From the NCBI RefSeq assembly GCF_003259905.1, contig NZ_QLMG01000017.1:20518-84517 (forward strand): a stretch of 64,000 nt of DNA. Direction: 5' to 3'. The notes below the pieces were generated by a model. It saw nothing but the letters and a program-made list of their open reading frames with translations. It ran no database searches and was not told the origin of the DNA. Shown here piece by piece: positions 56,771 through 64,000 of this stretch (positions are counted from its first letter, which is position 1; each line of letters begins with the position of its first letter). Origin of the DNA: Salipiger aestuarii (GTDB lineage: Bacteria; Pseudomonadota; Alphaproteobacteria; Rhodobacterales; Rhodobacteraceae). A program made the position numbers and the translations under genes.

Positions 56771-57562
56771 ATGCAAGGCAGCGCCAATCTGAACATCATG
56801 ATCAAGGCGGCACGCAAGGCGGGGCGGTCTCTGGTAAAGGACTTTCGCGAGGTCGAGAACCTTCAGGTCTCGATGAAGGGCGCGGGCGACTTTGTCAGCC
56901 GCGCCGACATCGCGGCGGAAAAGATCCTCAAGGAAGAGCTGCTTGGCGCGCGGCCCACCTACGGCTGGCTCGCCGAAGAGGGCGGCGCGCAGGATGGCGT
57001 GGATCCCACCCGTCGCTGGATCGTCGATCCGCTGGACGGGACCACCAATTTCCTGCACGGCATGCCGCATTGGGCGATTTCGGTCGCGCTGGAACACAAG
57101 GGACAGATCGTCGCGGGCGTGGTCTATGACGCCGCGAAGGACGAGATGTTCTATGCCGAAAAGGGCGCGGGCGCCTGGCTGAACGACTCGCGCCGCCTGC
57201 GGGTGTCGGGCCGCGCGCGGATGATCGAGGCGGTGTTCGCCACGGGCATCCCCTTTGCCGCCAAGAACACGCTGCCCGCGATGCTCAAGGATCTGGGCCG
57301 GTTGATGCCGGAATGCGCGGGCGTGCGGCGCTGGGGTGCTGCGTCGCTGGACCTCGCCTATGTGGCGGCGGGTCGCTACGATGGCTACTGGGAACGCGAA
57401 CTGAAACTGTGGGATGTGGCCGCCGGGTATCTGATCGCGCAAGAGGCCGGCGCGCTGATCGAAGGCATCCGCCCCGATCAGGACCCGTTGGAATCCGGGT
57501 CGATTCTGTGCGCGAACAATTCCATCTACACGAGTTTTTCCAAGACCATTCGCGGGGCCTGA
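56771..57562 (+). CDS. suhB: Inositol monophosphatase family protein
   Basis: 263 residues. Mg-dependent phosphatase with the family motifs: WLAEEGG (first metal Glu), WIVDPLDGTTNFLHGMPHWAIS and ELKLWDVAAGYLIAQEAGA (third metal Asp). It dephosphorylates inositol-1-phosphate or related sugar phosphates; the bacterial SuhB also works in rRNA transcription. Alone on its strand. Confidence 0.92.
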   Translation: MQGSANLNIMIKAARKAGRSLVKDFREVENLQVSMKGAGDFVSRADIAAEKILKEELLGARPTYGWLAEEGGAQDGVDPTRRWIVDPLDGTTNFLHGMPHWAISVALEHKGQIVAGVVYDAAKDEMFYAEKGAGAWLNDSRRLRVSGRARMIEAVFATGIPFAAKNTLPAMLKDLGRLMPECAGVRRWGAASLDLAYVAAGRYDGYWERELKLWDVAAGYLIAQEAGALIEGIRPDQDPLESGSILCANNSIYTSFSKTIRGA

Positions 57563-57607
57563 GCTTGCCCGCCGCCTTTCGGTCCATGGGGCCGGGTCCG
57601 GGGGGCG

Positions 57608-57976
57608 TCAGCGATCCGACGGGTGATTGACGCCGTCGTGCCACGGGATCGGTTCATGCTCTGCCGGGTTCACGCCATCGATGGCGCCCATGTTGACCCC
57701 GTATTCGTTCGGGTTCGACCGGCGCCGGTGGTACATGTAAATGCCGCAGATCGAACAGAAATGATGCTGCGCCGTATGCGTGCCGAACTGGTACAGCGTC
57801 AGCGCGTCGTGCCCTCTGACCACCTCGATACCGCCCAAAGGGGCCGAAACCGCGGGCACCGCGCGGCGCCGGCAATAGGAACAATCGCAGCGGCGCGCGG
57901 TGCGCAGCCCGTCGGTCAATGTGACCTTCAGCTCGACGGCGCCGCAGTGGCAGGTGATCCGGACCGGGTCTGTCAT
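57608..57976 (-). CDS. GFA-family zinc protein (glutathione-dependent formaldehyde-activating-like)
   Basis: 122 residues from the ATG at 57976. Zinc Cys motifs CHCG, CDCSYC and CSICG in order. The family is named after an enzyme thought to help glutathione react with formaldehyde, but most members have no proven role. Start overlaps the rhomboid stop (ATGA). Confidence 0.9.
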   Translation of the reverse strand: MTDPVRITCHCGAVELKVTLTDGLRTARRCDCSYCRRRAVPAVSAPLGGIEVVRGHDALTLYQFGTHTAQHHFCSICGIYMYHRRRSNPNEYGVNMGAIDGVNPAEHEPIPWHDGVNHPSDR

Positions 57977-58716
57977 CTTTTGCGTCCTACCTTGGGAATG
58001 CGTGTGGTGTCGGTGTAGCGCACCTCGGGATGCGGCGGATGTCCGCGGGTGCGATGCCAAAAGGCGGGGCCGCCCCGGCGCAGCCAGGCGGGCAGGATCA
58101 GCACCAGCCCGGCCAGAAACCCTCCGAGATGCGCCCAATACGCCACGCCGCTGCCATCGCCCGGCGCGCCGAGTTCGCCAAAGACCTGCAACCCGAACCA
58201 GATCGCCAGCACCACCCATGCGGGCACCGGCAGGATCCTGAAGAAGATGATGAGAATGACAAGGATGTCGACGCGGGCTCGCGGAAACATCAGAAGGTAG
58301 CCGCCCATCACCCCGGCGATGGCCCCCGACGCGCCGACCGTGGGCACCGGCGAAAACGGCTGGGTGACATACTGCGCCAGCGCCGCGATGACGCCGCAGC
58401 CAAGGTAGAATCCAAGATAGGTCAAATGCCCCAGCTCATCCTCGACATTGTCGCCGAAGATGTACAAAAACAGCATGTTGCCCGCCAGATGCATCCAGCC
58501 GCCATGCAGGAACATCGACGTGCCAAGACCTGCGAATCCCTGACCCTCGGAAATCAGCGCCGGAATCAGCGCCCAGTCGAAGAAAAACGCGTTGATCGCG
58601 CGCGGATCACGGAACAGTCCCCAATAGCTGAGGAAAATGGCAATGTTCGCCAGCATCAGCGTGTAGGTGACATAAGGCGTTCTGCCAGAGGGGTTGTGAT
58701 CGCGGATCGGGAACAT
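57973..58716 (-). CDS. Rhomboid-family intramembrane serine protease
   Basis: 247 residues from the ATG at 58716, where the family's usual start MFPIRDHNPSGRTPY lies; another ATG at 58758 adds 14 residues and neither has a clear ribosome site. Catalytic Ser130 (GASGAIAG) and His196 (WAHLGGF) are in place, with HxxxN (HGGWMHLAGN) earlier. Six or seven membrane helices. It cleaves membrane proteins within the bilayer. Coupled to the GFA gene. Confidence 0.92.
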   Translation of the reverse strand: MFPIRDHNPSGRTPYVTYTLMLANIAIFLSYWGLFRDPRAINAFFFDWALIPALISEGQGFAGLGTSMFLHGGWMHLAGNMLFLYIFGDNVEDELGHLTYLGFYLGCGVIAALAQYVTQPFSPVPTVGASGAIAGVMGGYLLMFPRARVDILVILIIFFRILPVPAWVVLAIWFGLQVFGELGAPGDGSGVAYWAHLGGFLAGLVLILPAWLRRGGPAFWHRTRGHPPHPEVRYTDTTRIPKVGRKR

Positions 58717-58800
58717 GCCGCGCACAGTGGCGTGCTGGCGTGTCAGGTCAAGCGCCATCGTGTCGTGCGAGACGGCGCGCCGGCGTCCGGCGCAGGACGT

Positions 58801-61800
58801 TCACATGTGACCGCCCAGCAGGGCGGCGTTGCCCCCCGATGCGGTGGTGTCGATGCAGACGTGTTTTTCCGCCCGCGCATGGCCGCTGTCGGGGGCGCCG
58901 GTAGTGAGGCTCAGGATCGCGCCGCCGCGTTGTGCCAATGCTGCGCGATAGGCCTGCGCGCTGCCATCGTCACCCCACCAAAGCGCCGATGAAATACCCG
59001 TTGTCCGCCCCAGCATCTCTGGGGACACCTTGCCCTGGGCGCAGACGGCGACACCGCCCAGACGGCGCACCGCGTCGGCCTGCGCGGCGGCACAACCGGC
59101 CCCCGGCCCAAGGCACAGTACGGGCGGGCGGGCGTGGGTGGTGTACTGGTTCGCCTCGCCGGTGGGGCCTGGCAGTTCGACGGTTTCGGACTGGGGGGCC
59201 TTGCCCGCAGCGCCGATCGCGGCGGTCAGGCGGGACGCGACCTCGGCGGTGGACCAGCTGCCCCGCAGTCTGGGCGCGGCGTGCATCCGGAAACGGTCGC
59301 AATAAAGCGGCCCGCCCGCCTTGGGGCCGGTGCCCGAAAGCCCCTCTCCGCCAAAGGGCTGGCTGCCGACGATGGCGCCGATCTGGTTGCGGTTGACGTA
59401 TAGATTGCCCGCCGCGACGCGTTCGGTGACATGCTGCACCCGGTCGTCGATGCGGGTTTGCAGCCCGAAGGTCAGCCCGTAGCCGGTGGCGTTGATGGCG
59501 TCGATCACCTTGTCCAGCTCATCGGCGCGAAAGGTGGCGACATGCAGCACGGGGCCAAAGATCTCGCGGTCCAGCGCGCCGATGCCGCTGACCCGGATCA
59601 TCGCGGGGGCGATGAAATGGCCGGTGCCGGGCACCGGGATTTCGTGCATCAGATCGCCCCGCGCGCGCGCGGCATCGACATGGGTTTTGATGCCGTCAAA
59701 TGCCTCGGCGTCGATCACCGGGCCGACATCGGTGGCAAGATTCCACGGCTGACCGGGCACCAGCGCATCCATCGCGCCGGCCAGCATGTTGATCAGATGC
59801 GGTGCGATGTCTTCCTGAACGTACAGGCAGCGCAGGGCCGAACACCGTTGGCCCGCCGACTGAAAGGCTGATTCCACCACTGCGCGCACCGCCTGTTCGG
59901 GCAGGGCGGTGCTGTCGACAATCATCGCGTTCAGCCCGCCGGTTTCCGCAATCAACGGCGTGCCGGGCGCAAGATGTTTCGCGATCGCCCGATGGATGAT
60001 CCGCGCGGTGTCGGTCGAGCCGGTAAAGGCCACGCCCGCGACGTGGCTGTCCGAGGTCAACGCCGCGCCGACATCCTCCGCACCGGGCAGCAGTTGCAGC
60101 GCGGTGCGCGGCACGCCCGCCTGGTGCAGCAACTGCACCGCCCTGTGCGCGATGAGCGATGTCTGTTCCGCGGGTTTGGCCAGCACCGCGTTGCCGGTTG
60201 CCAGCGCCGCCGTCACTTGCCCGGTAAAGATGGCCAACGGAAAGTTCCATGGCGAAATGCAGGCAAAGACGCCGCGCGCGGGGGCGGCGGGCTCCATGCC
60301 TCGGGCGGCGTAGTAGCGCAGGAAATCCACCGCCTCGCGCAGCTCGGCCACCGCGTCGCGCAGGGTCTTGCCCGCCTCGCGGTGCAACAGGGCGAAGAGT
60401 TCGCCGAAATGCGTCTCGAACAGGTCGGCAGCGGCGTTCAGGATGCGGGCGCGTTCGGACGGGGTGGCATCGAACGGGCGCGCGGCGGCACCCGCGGCGC
60501 GCACTGTGTCTGCGTTGGCCCAGGCGATCTTTCCGACGGTATCGGACGGATCGGCGGGGTTGGGAACAGGGGCCGTGGTGCCGGCCGGGGCGTCCACGGC
60601 GATCAGCGGACCGGCCTGCCAGCTGTGCGTTCGGAACGGGGCGCGGGCCGTGTCGATGCGCTTCAGCGTCGGGCGGTGCGTGAGGTCAAAGCCTTTGGAA
60701 TTGGCACGCTCGGGCAGGAACAACTCGGGACCACGGGCAAGAAGGGGGCGGGTGCCTGTCGGCTCGAACGGGTCGGCGGCGACGGTTTCGGGGTCGACCT
60801 CTTCATCGACGATCTGGTTGACGAAAGACGAATTGGCGCCGTTCTCAAGCAGGCGGCGCACCAGATAGGCCAGCAAGTCGGCATGGGCGCCGACGGGGGC
60901 GTAGATGCGGCAACGGGTGCCGGTGTTTTTCACGAGCCCGTGCAGGGTTTCGCCCATGCCGTGCAGGCGTTGAAATTCAAAAGCGGTGGTCGCCACGCCA
61001 CCGGCTTGCGCCATATGCAAAACGGCGGCGACGGTGTGGGCGTTATGCGTGGCGAACTGCGGATAGAGGCGCGCGGTCATGCCCAGCAACTTGCGCGCGT
61101 TGGCGATATAGGAAATGTCGGTGTTGGTCTTGCTGGTGAACACGGGAAAGCCGTCCAGCCCTTCGACCTGCGCGCGCTTGATTTCGGTGTCCCAATAGGC
61201 GCCCTTGACCAGCCGCACCATGATGCGGCGATCGTGCGCGCCCGCCAGCGCGTGAAGCCAGTCGATGGTTTCGGACGCGCGCAGCCCGTAGGCCTGCACC
61301 ACCACGCCGAACCCGTCCCAGCCCGCCAGCGTGGGGGCGCCAAAGGCCGTGCCGATCACGTCCAGCGACAGCGACAGGCGGTCAGCTTCCTCGGCGTCGA
61401 TGTTCAGTCCGATGCCGGCCGCCCTGGCCTGTTCGCACAGCTGCACAAGGCGGGGGACGAGAACGCGCATGACTTTGGCCTTCTGGCCTTCTTCGTAGCG
61501 GGCGAACAGCGCCGACAACTTGACCGAGATTCCGGGATTTGACGCGATGTCATCGTGCCGGGCCGCCTTTGAGATGGCGGCGATGGCTTTGGAATAGGCG
61601 TCAAGGTAGCGCAGGGCGTCGGTTTCGGTGCGCGCCGCTTCGCCCAGCATGTCGTAGCTGTAGGTGTAGCCTTTTGCCTCCATCGCTTCGCCGCGTTTCA
61701 TCGCCTTTTGAATGGTCTCGCCCAGAACGAATTGCGACCCCATTTCCTTCATGGCCCGGCCCACGGCGGTGCGGATCACCGGCTCGCCCAGCCGCTTGAT

Positions 61801-62247
61801 GGCGGTGCGAAGGTGGCCGGCCGGGCCGGGGCGGGCGGTCGGGTCCAGCACGCGGCCGGTCAGCATCAAGGCCCAGGTCGACGCATTGACCAGCGGCGAG
61901 GACGACCGCCCCATATGTTTACCCCAGTTCGACGGGGCGATCTTGTCTTCGATCAGCGCATCGATCGTTTCGTCATCAGGCACCCGCAGCAGCGCCTCGG
62001 CCAGGCACATCAGCGCGATACCCTCGTCGGTGGACAGGCCGTATTCCGCCAGGAACACCTCCATCAGGCCCGGCCTGGTGCTGGCGCGAATGTCGCGCAC
62101 AAGCTGCGCGGCGCGGGTGCTGATCGCGACGCGGTCTTCGCGCGCAAGCGCGGCGGTGTCGCGCAGCCGCGCCACAGTTTCGGTTTCGGGCGCGTACATG
62201 TTCAGGTCGATCAGGGGCCGGATTTCGGGGGCAATGTCGCGGGGCAT
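58801..62247 (-). CDS. putA: Bifunctional proline dehydrogenase / glutamate-semialdehyde dehydrogenase PutA
   Basis: 1148 residues. Proline dehydrogenase barrel in the first ~500 residues (GVSVKLSALF-like region, VRLVKGAYWDTEIK, TTAFEFQRLHGMGE) and aldehyde dehydrogenase at ~530-1030 (FACISPWNFPLAIF, GGLN-containing ETGGLN with catalytic Glu near residue 765, GQRCSA with catalytic Cys near 800). The last ~120 residues form a C-terminal domain. No ribbon-helix-helix DNA-binding domain is present, so regulation falls to the divergent putR. It oxidises proline to glutamate. Confidence 0.96.
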   Translation of the reverse strand: MPRDIAPEIRPLIDLNMYAPETETVARLRDTAALAREDRVAISTRAAQLVRDIRASTRPGLMEVFLAEYGLSTDEGIALMCLAEALLRVPDDETIDALIEDKIAPSNWGKHMGRSSSPLVNASTWALMLTGRVLDPTARPGPAGHLRTAIKRLGEPVIRTAVGRAMKEMGSQFVLGETIQKAMKRGEAMEAKGYTYSYDMLGEAARTETDALRYLDAYSKAIAAISKAARHDDIASNPGISVKLSALFARYEEGQKAKVMRVLVPRLVQLCEQARAAGIGLNIDAEEADRLSLSLDVIGTAFGAPTLAGWDGFGVVVQAYGLRASETIDWLHALAGAHDRRIMVRLVKGAYWDTEIKRAQVEGLDGFPVFTSKTNTDISYIANARKLLGMTARLYPQFATHNAHTVAAVLHMAQAGGVATTAFEFQRLHGMGETLHGLVKNTGTRCRIYAPVGAHADLLAYLVRRLLENGANSSFVNQIVDEEVDPETVAADPFEPTGTRPLLARGPELFLPERANSKGFDLTHRPTLKRIDTARAPFRTHSWQAGPLIAVDAPAGTTAPVPNPADPSDTVGKIAWANADTVRAAGAAARPFDATPSERARILNAAADLFETHFGELFALLHREAGKTLRDAVAELREAVDFLRYYAARGMEPAAPARGVFACISPWNFPLAIFTGQVTAALATGNAVLAKPAEQTSLIAHRAVQLLHQAGVPRTALQLLPGAEDVGAALTSDSHVAGVAFTGSTDTARIIHRAIAKHLAPGTPLIAETGGLNAMIVDSTALPEQAVRAVVESAFQSAGQRCSALRCLYVQEDIAPHLINMLAGAMDALVPGQPWNLATDVGPVIDAEAFDGIKTHVDAARARGDLMHEIPVPGTGHFIAPAMIRVSGIGALDREIFGPVLHVATFRADELDKVIDAINATGYGLTFGLQTRIDDRVQHVTERVAAGNLYVNRNQIGAIVGSQPFGGEGLSGTGPKAGGPLYCDRFRMHAAPRLRGSWSTAEVASRLTAAIGAAGKAPQSETVELPGPTGEANQYTTHARPPVLCLGPGAGCAAAQADAVRRLGGVAVCAQGKVSPEMLGRTTGISSALWWGDDGSAQAYRAALAQRGGAILSLTTGAPDSGHARAEKHVCIDTTASGGNAALLGGHM

Positions 62248-62289
62248 GTCTTGTCCTCGGTGATTTTCGCCATCATACAGGGATAAGAG

Positions 62290-62304
62290 AAGTCGTTTCG
62301 ACTT
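62290..62304. promoter_or_regulatory. Perfect 15-bp palindrome in the putA-putR gap (candidate PutR operator)
   Basis: AAGTCG-TTT-CGACTT, a perfect 6-bp inverted repeat with a 3-bp spacer. Lrp/AsnC family regulators typically bind ~15-bp palindromes of this shape. It lies 43 bp from the putA start and 50 bp from putR, well placed to control both. Confidence 0.6.
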
Positions 62305-62353
62305 AATGAGTGTCGTGGGCGCATCTTTTCGCCCGATAAGCGGGGTGATTCCG

Positions 62354-62836
62354 ATGCAACACGATCAGGACGAATTCGACCGCTTCGACCGGGCGATCCT
62401 GACCACCCTCGCATCCGAGGGCCGACTCTCGATCACCGAACTCGCCCGGCGCATCGGGCTGTCCAAAAGCCCCACCCAGGCGCGATTGCGCAGACTCGAG
62501 GATCTGGGCGTCATTCGCGGCTACCGCGCGATCCTGGATCCGATCCGGCTGGGGCTTGACCATGTCGCCTTTGTCGAGGTGCGCATGTTCGACACCCGCG
62601 AAGCCTCGCTCGAGGATTTCAACGCAGCGGTCGCGCAGGTGCCCGAGATTGAACAGGTGCATCTGATCGCCGGGAATTTCGACTACCTTCTCAAGGTACG
62701 GACCGCGGACATGCGCAGCTATCGGCGGGTGCTGGCGGAAAAGATCTCGACGCTGCCGAATGTCTCGACGACTTCGACCTATGTGGCGATGCAGGCGGTC
62801 AAGGAATCCGGAATCGCACCCGAAACGGCCGAATAA
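62354..62836 (+). CDS. putR: Lrp/AsnC-family regulator of proline utilisation PutR
   Basis: 160 residues from the ATG at 62354. HTH at ~10-55 (ILTTLASEGRLSITELARRIGLSKSPTQARLRRLED), then the RAM ligand-binding domain (VEVRMFDTREASLEDF, LIAGNFDYLLKVR). It is divergent from putA, the usual arrangement in alphaproteobacteria, where PutR activates putA when proline is present. Confidence 0.9.
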   Translation: MQHDQDEFDRFDRAILTTLASEGRLSITELARRIGLSKSPTQARLRRLEDLGVIRGYRAILDPIRLGLDHVAFVEVRMFDTREASLEDFNAAVAQVPEIEQVHLIAGNFDYLLKVRTADMRSYRRVLAEKISTLPNVSTTSTYVAMQAVKESGIAPETAE

Positions 62837-62922
62837 AGCAGCCCGCGCGGGACGCGAACGGATTGTTCTTTTTCCCGACCGCGGGTAGGACACTGCGAAG
62901 GCGCCCGAAAGGGGTCTGCGGT

Positions 62923-63007
62923 GCGGGCGTGGTGGAACGGTAGACACAAGCGACTTAAAATCGCTAGGGCATGGCCCGTGCGGGTTCGATTCCCGCCGCC
63001 CGCACCA
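62923..63007 (+). tRNA. tRNA-Leu (anticodon UAA)
   Basis: 85-nt class II tRNA with long variable arm. Acceptor GCGGGCG pairs with CGCCCGC, anticodon loop CTTAAAA gives UAA, T-loop TTCGATT, CCA encoded. The 3' side carries remnants of mobile DNA, so this tRNA may also be an integration site. Confidence 0.96.
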
Positions 63008-63233
63008 ATTGCAGGGTGATAATGCCGCAAAAACAGCGGCATGGGTTTTTGACGAGATGCTGGCCCTCCACATAGCCCGTCAGCCTGCGCGCGGTACGCA
63101 CCGGATCGTCGCGCAACCAAAGCCGGGTGCCGTCGATCTGCGTGCCCTCTGGGACCGACCCGCGCGCCACCCATTTGCGCAGGGTCGGGCGGCTCACGCC
63201 GAACAACGCGGCGTCCTCTGCCTTCCTGACCAT
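63008..63233 (-). pseudogene. Remnant HTH (AlpA/excisionase-like) DNA-binding gene
   Basis: On the minus strand an ATG at 63233 opens MVRKAEDAALFGVSRPTLRKWVARG, a clear helix-turn-helix, then GTQIDGTRLWLRDD. The frame stays open into the antisense strand of tRNA-Leu and stops at 62964, so its true end has been lost. No ribosome site. Likely left behind by an element that entered at tRNA-Leu. Confidence 0.5.
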
Positions 63234-63374
63234 CAGGGGGTGGGCCTCGGCATGGATGGTGCGGTGGCCTTGGCCATGGTCGCACGCTCCGTTCTCTGCG
63301 GGCTTTCTCACTCCGCCCTCTTTGTCACCGACGCGTCGACGTCTGGCGCGGGAGAAAAGCCGGGACAGAGATTG

Positions 63375-63540
63375 TTGAGCTACTAAGCTACTCTTTTCAT
63401 CGGCTGATCGGGGGTTTGTTGTTTCAATTTTGTGCCGGTAGATCACGGCGGGTGGTTTGCCGCCAAGTGAGGAATGCGGGCGCTTGTGATTGTAGAACTC
63501 GATCCATTTCCTGAGCCCCGGGACCTGCCAGGGGGTTTTT
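63375..63540 (-). mobile_element. C-terminal fragment of an IS3-family transposase (OrfB)
   Basis: Minus-strand reading gives GLRKWIEFYNHKRPHSSLGGKPPAVIY, the conserved C-terminal part of IS3-type OrfB integrase (FYNxxRPHSxLGG). Only this end of the gene exists; it is cut at ~63541 where another IS copy starts. Confidence 0.8.
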
Positions 63541-64000
63541 CCTCCCGTTGATCAGAGCCCGACCTAACTTGAGGACGGCCAATGAAGCGAACAAGATTTA
63601 CGGACGAACAGATCATCGGCATCTTGGCTGGGCACGAGGCTGTCGCGAAGTGTGCCGCTAGCACGGCATGTCGGAAGGCACGTTCTATAACTGGAGAGCC
63701 AAATTTGGTGGCATGACGGTTTCGGAAGCCAAGCGGCTGAAAGCGCTGGAGGACGAGAACGCAAAGCTCTGGAAGCTGCTGGCCGAGCAGATGCTGGATC
63801 TGGCGGCGATGAAGGAACTGGTTTCAACAAAGGGGTGACGCCTGCGGTGAAGCGCGAGGCAGTTGCGCAGCTGAAGGCCCTGGTCGGAGTGTCGGAGTGT
63901 CGGAGCGGCGGGCGTGCCGGATTTCGGGGGCTGATCGCAAGATGGTCCGCCCCTCGGCGCGAACCGGTTTCGTTCTGGATGCCCCCGAACAGGCATCCAT
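63541..64000 (+). mobile_element. Second IS3-family copy, damaged orfA and orfB (runs off the window)
   Basis: orfA starts at 63582 (MKRTRFTDEQIIGILAGHEA) but a small deletion near 63645 shifts frame; the rest (GMSEGTFYNWRAKFGG, SEAKRLKALEDENAKL) reads from 63668 to TGA at 63836-63838. orfB starts in the overlap (VTPAVKREAVAQLKAL) and is shifted at 63883-63906 by a duplicated 8-mer (GTCGGAGT twice, then GTCGGAGC); beyond it SERRACRISGADRKMV returns to the normal IS3 sequence. Neither orf is functional. Its left end lies at the cut of the other copy. Confidence 0.85.

Noticed and set aside
62779..63285. Minus-strand ORF with GGNRTRTGHALAILSRLCLPF
   Set aside because: This peptide is the familiar false translation of the antisense strand of a tRNA-Leu gene.

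Overview
The window looks like chromosomal DNA from a Rhodobacteraceae (Roseobacter/Paracoccus-type) alphaproteobacterium. The evidence is the high GC content, the gene content (urt urea transporter, alphaproteobacterial che operon, LdtR-like MarR regulator, SdhE, PutA without its own DNA-binding domain but with a divergent Lrp-type PutR) and many short-spaced or ATGA-overlapping operons. No rRNA or CRISPR array is visible. Two tRNA genes are present.

Layout. 0-3.3 kb: right end of a prophage or phage-derived element (portal protein, unknown ORF, AlpA-like DNA-binding protein, tyrosine integrase) lying against the 3' end of tRNA-Phe. 3.5-6.7 kb: selenium genes, mnmH facing an FAD-oxidoreductase/SelD fusion. 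6.8-11.8 kb: a four-gene sugar ABC importer. 12.1-18.3 kb: urtABCDE. 18.8-22.8 kb: an Anbu operon (ATP-grasp, alpha-E, transglutaminase, Anbu peptidase). 23-29.6 kb: a nine-gene chemotaxis operon (STAS, cheY, cheA, cheW, cheR, cheY, a small helical protein, cheB, cheD). 29.8-32.4 kb: a ThDP-dependent enzyme and a degenerate GGDEF protein.

32.4-43.1 kb is a strikingly eroded zone. Only a 1341-residue RTX protein, a CaiB/BaiF CoA-transferase and a 66-codon ORF appear intact. Between them lie frameshifted remains of a uronate pathway (uxaA-like, perhaps uxaB-like), an acyl-CoA dehydrogenase, a 3-hydroxyacyl-CoA dehydrogenase, a thiolase with a large internal deletion and an NMT1-type substrate-binding protein. 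43.1-46.5 kb is a metal-resistance island: ACR3 arsenite exporter and ArsR, divergent over a twin operator, plus a P1B ATPase.

47-58.8 kb is mainly housekeeping: thyX, a surface-lipoprotein/Slam pair, glyoxalase, a DUF1194 protein, a small membrane protein, the MarR/SdhE/XRE group, aspartate aminotransferase, an inositol-phosphatase family protein, rhomboid protease and a GFA protein. 58.8-62.8 kb holds putA and putR with a 15-bp palindrome between them. The right end has tRNA-Leu(UAA), a remnant DNA-binding gene and two nested, damaged IS3-family copies.

The best candidates for new biology are the lipoprotein/Slam pair, the small DxxxQ protein in the che operon next to a CheB whose receiver has lost its phospho-acceptor, the Anbu operon with a 16-bp repeat array at its end, and the integrase whose first catalytic Arg is replaced by Asp.
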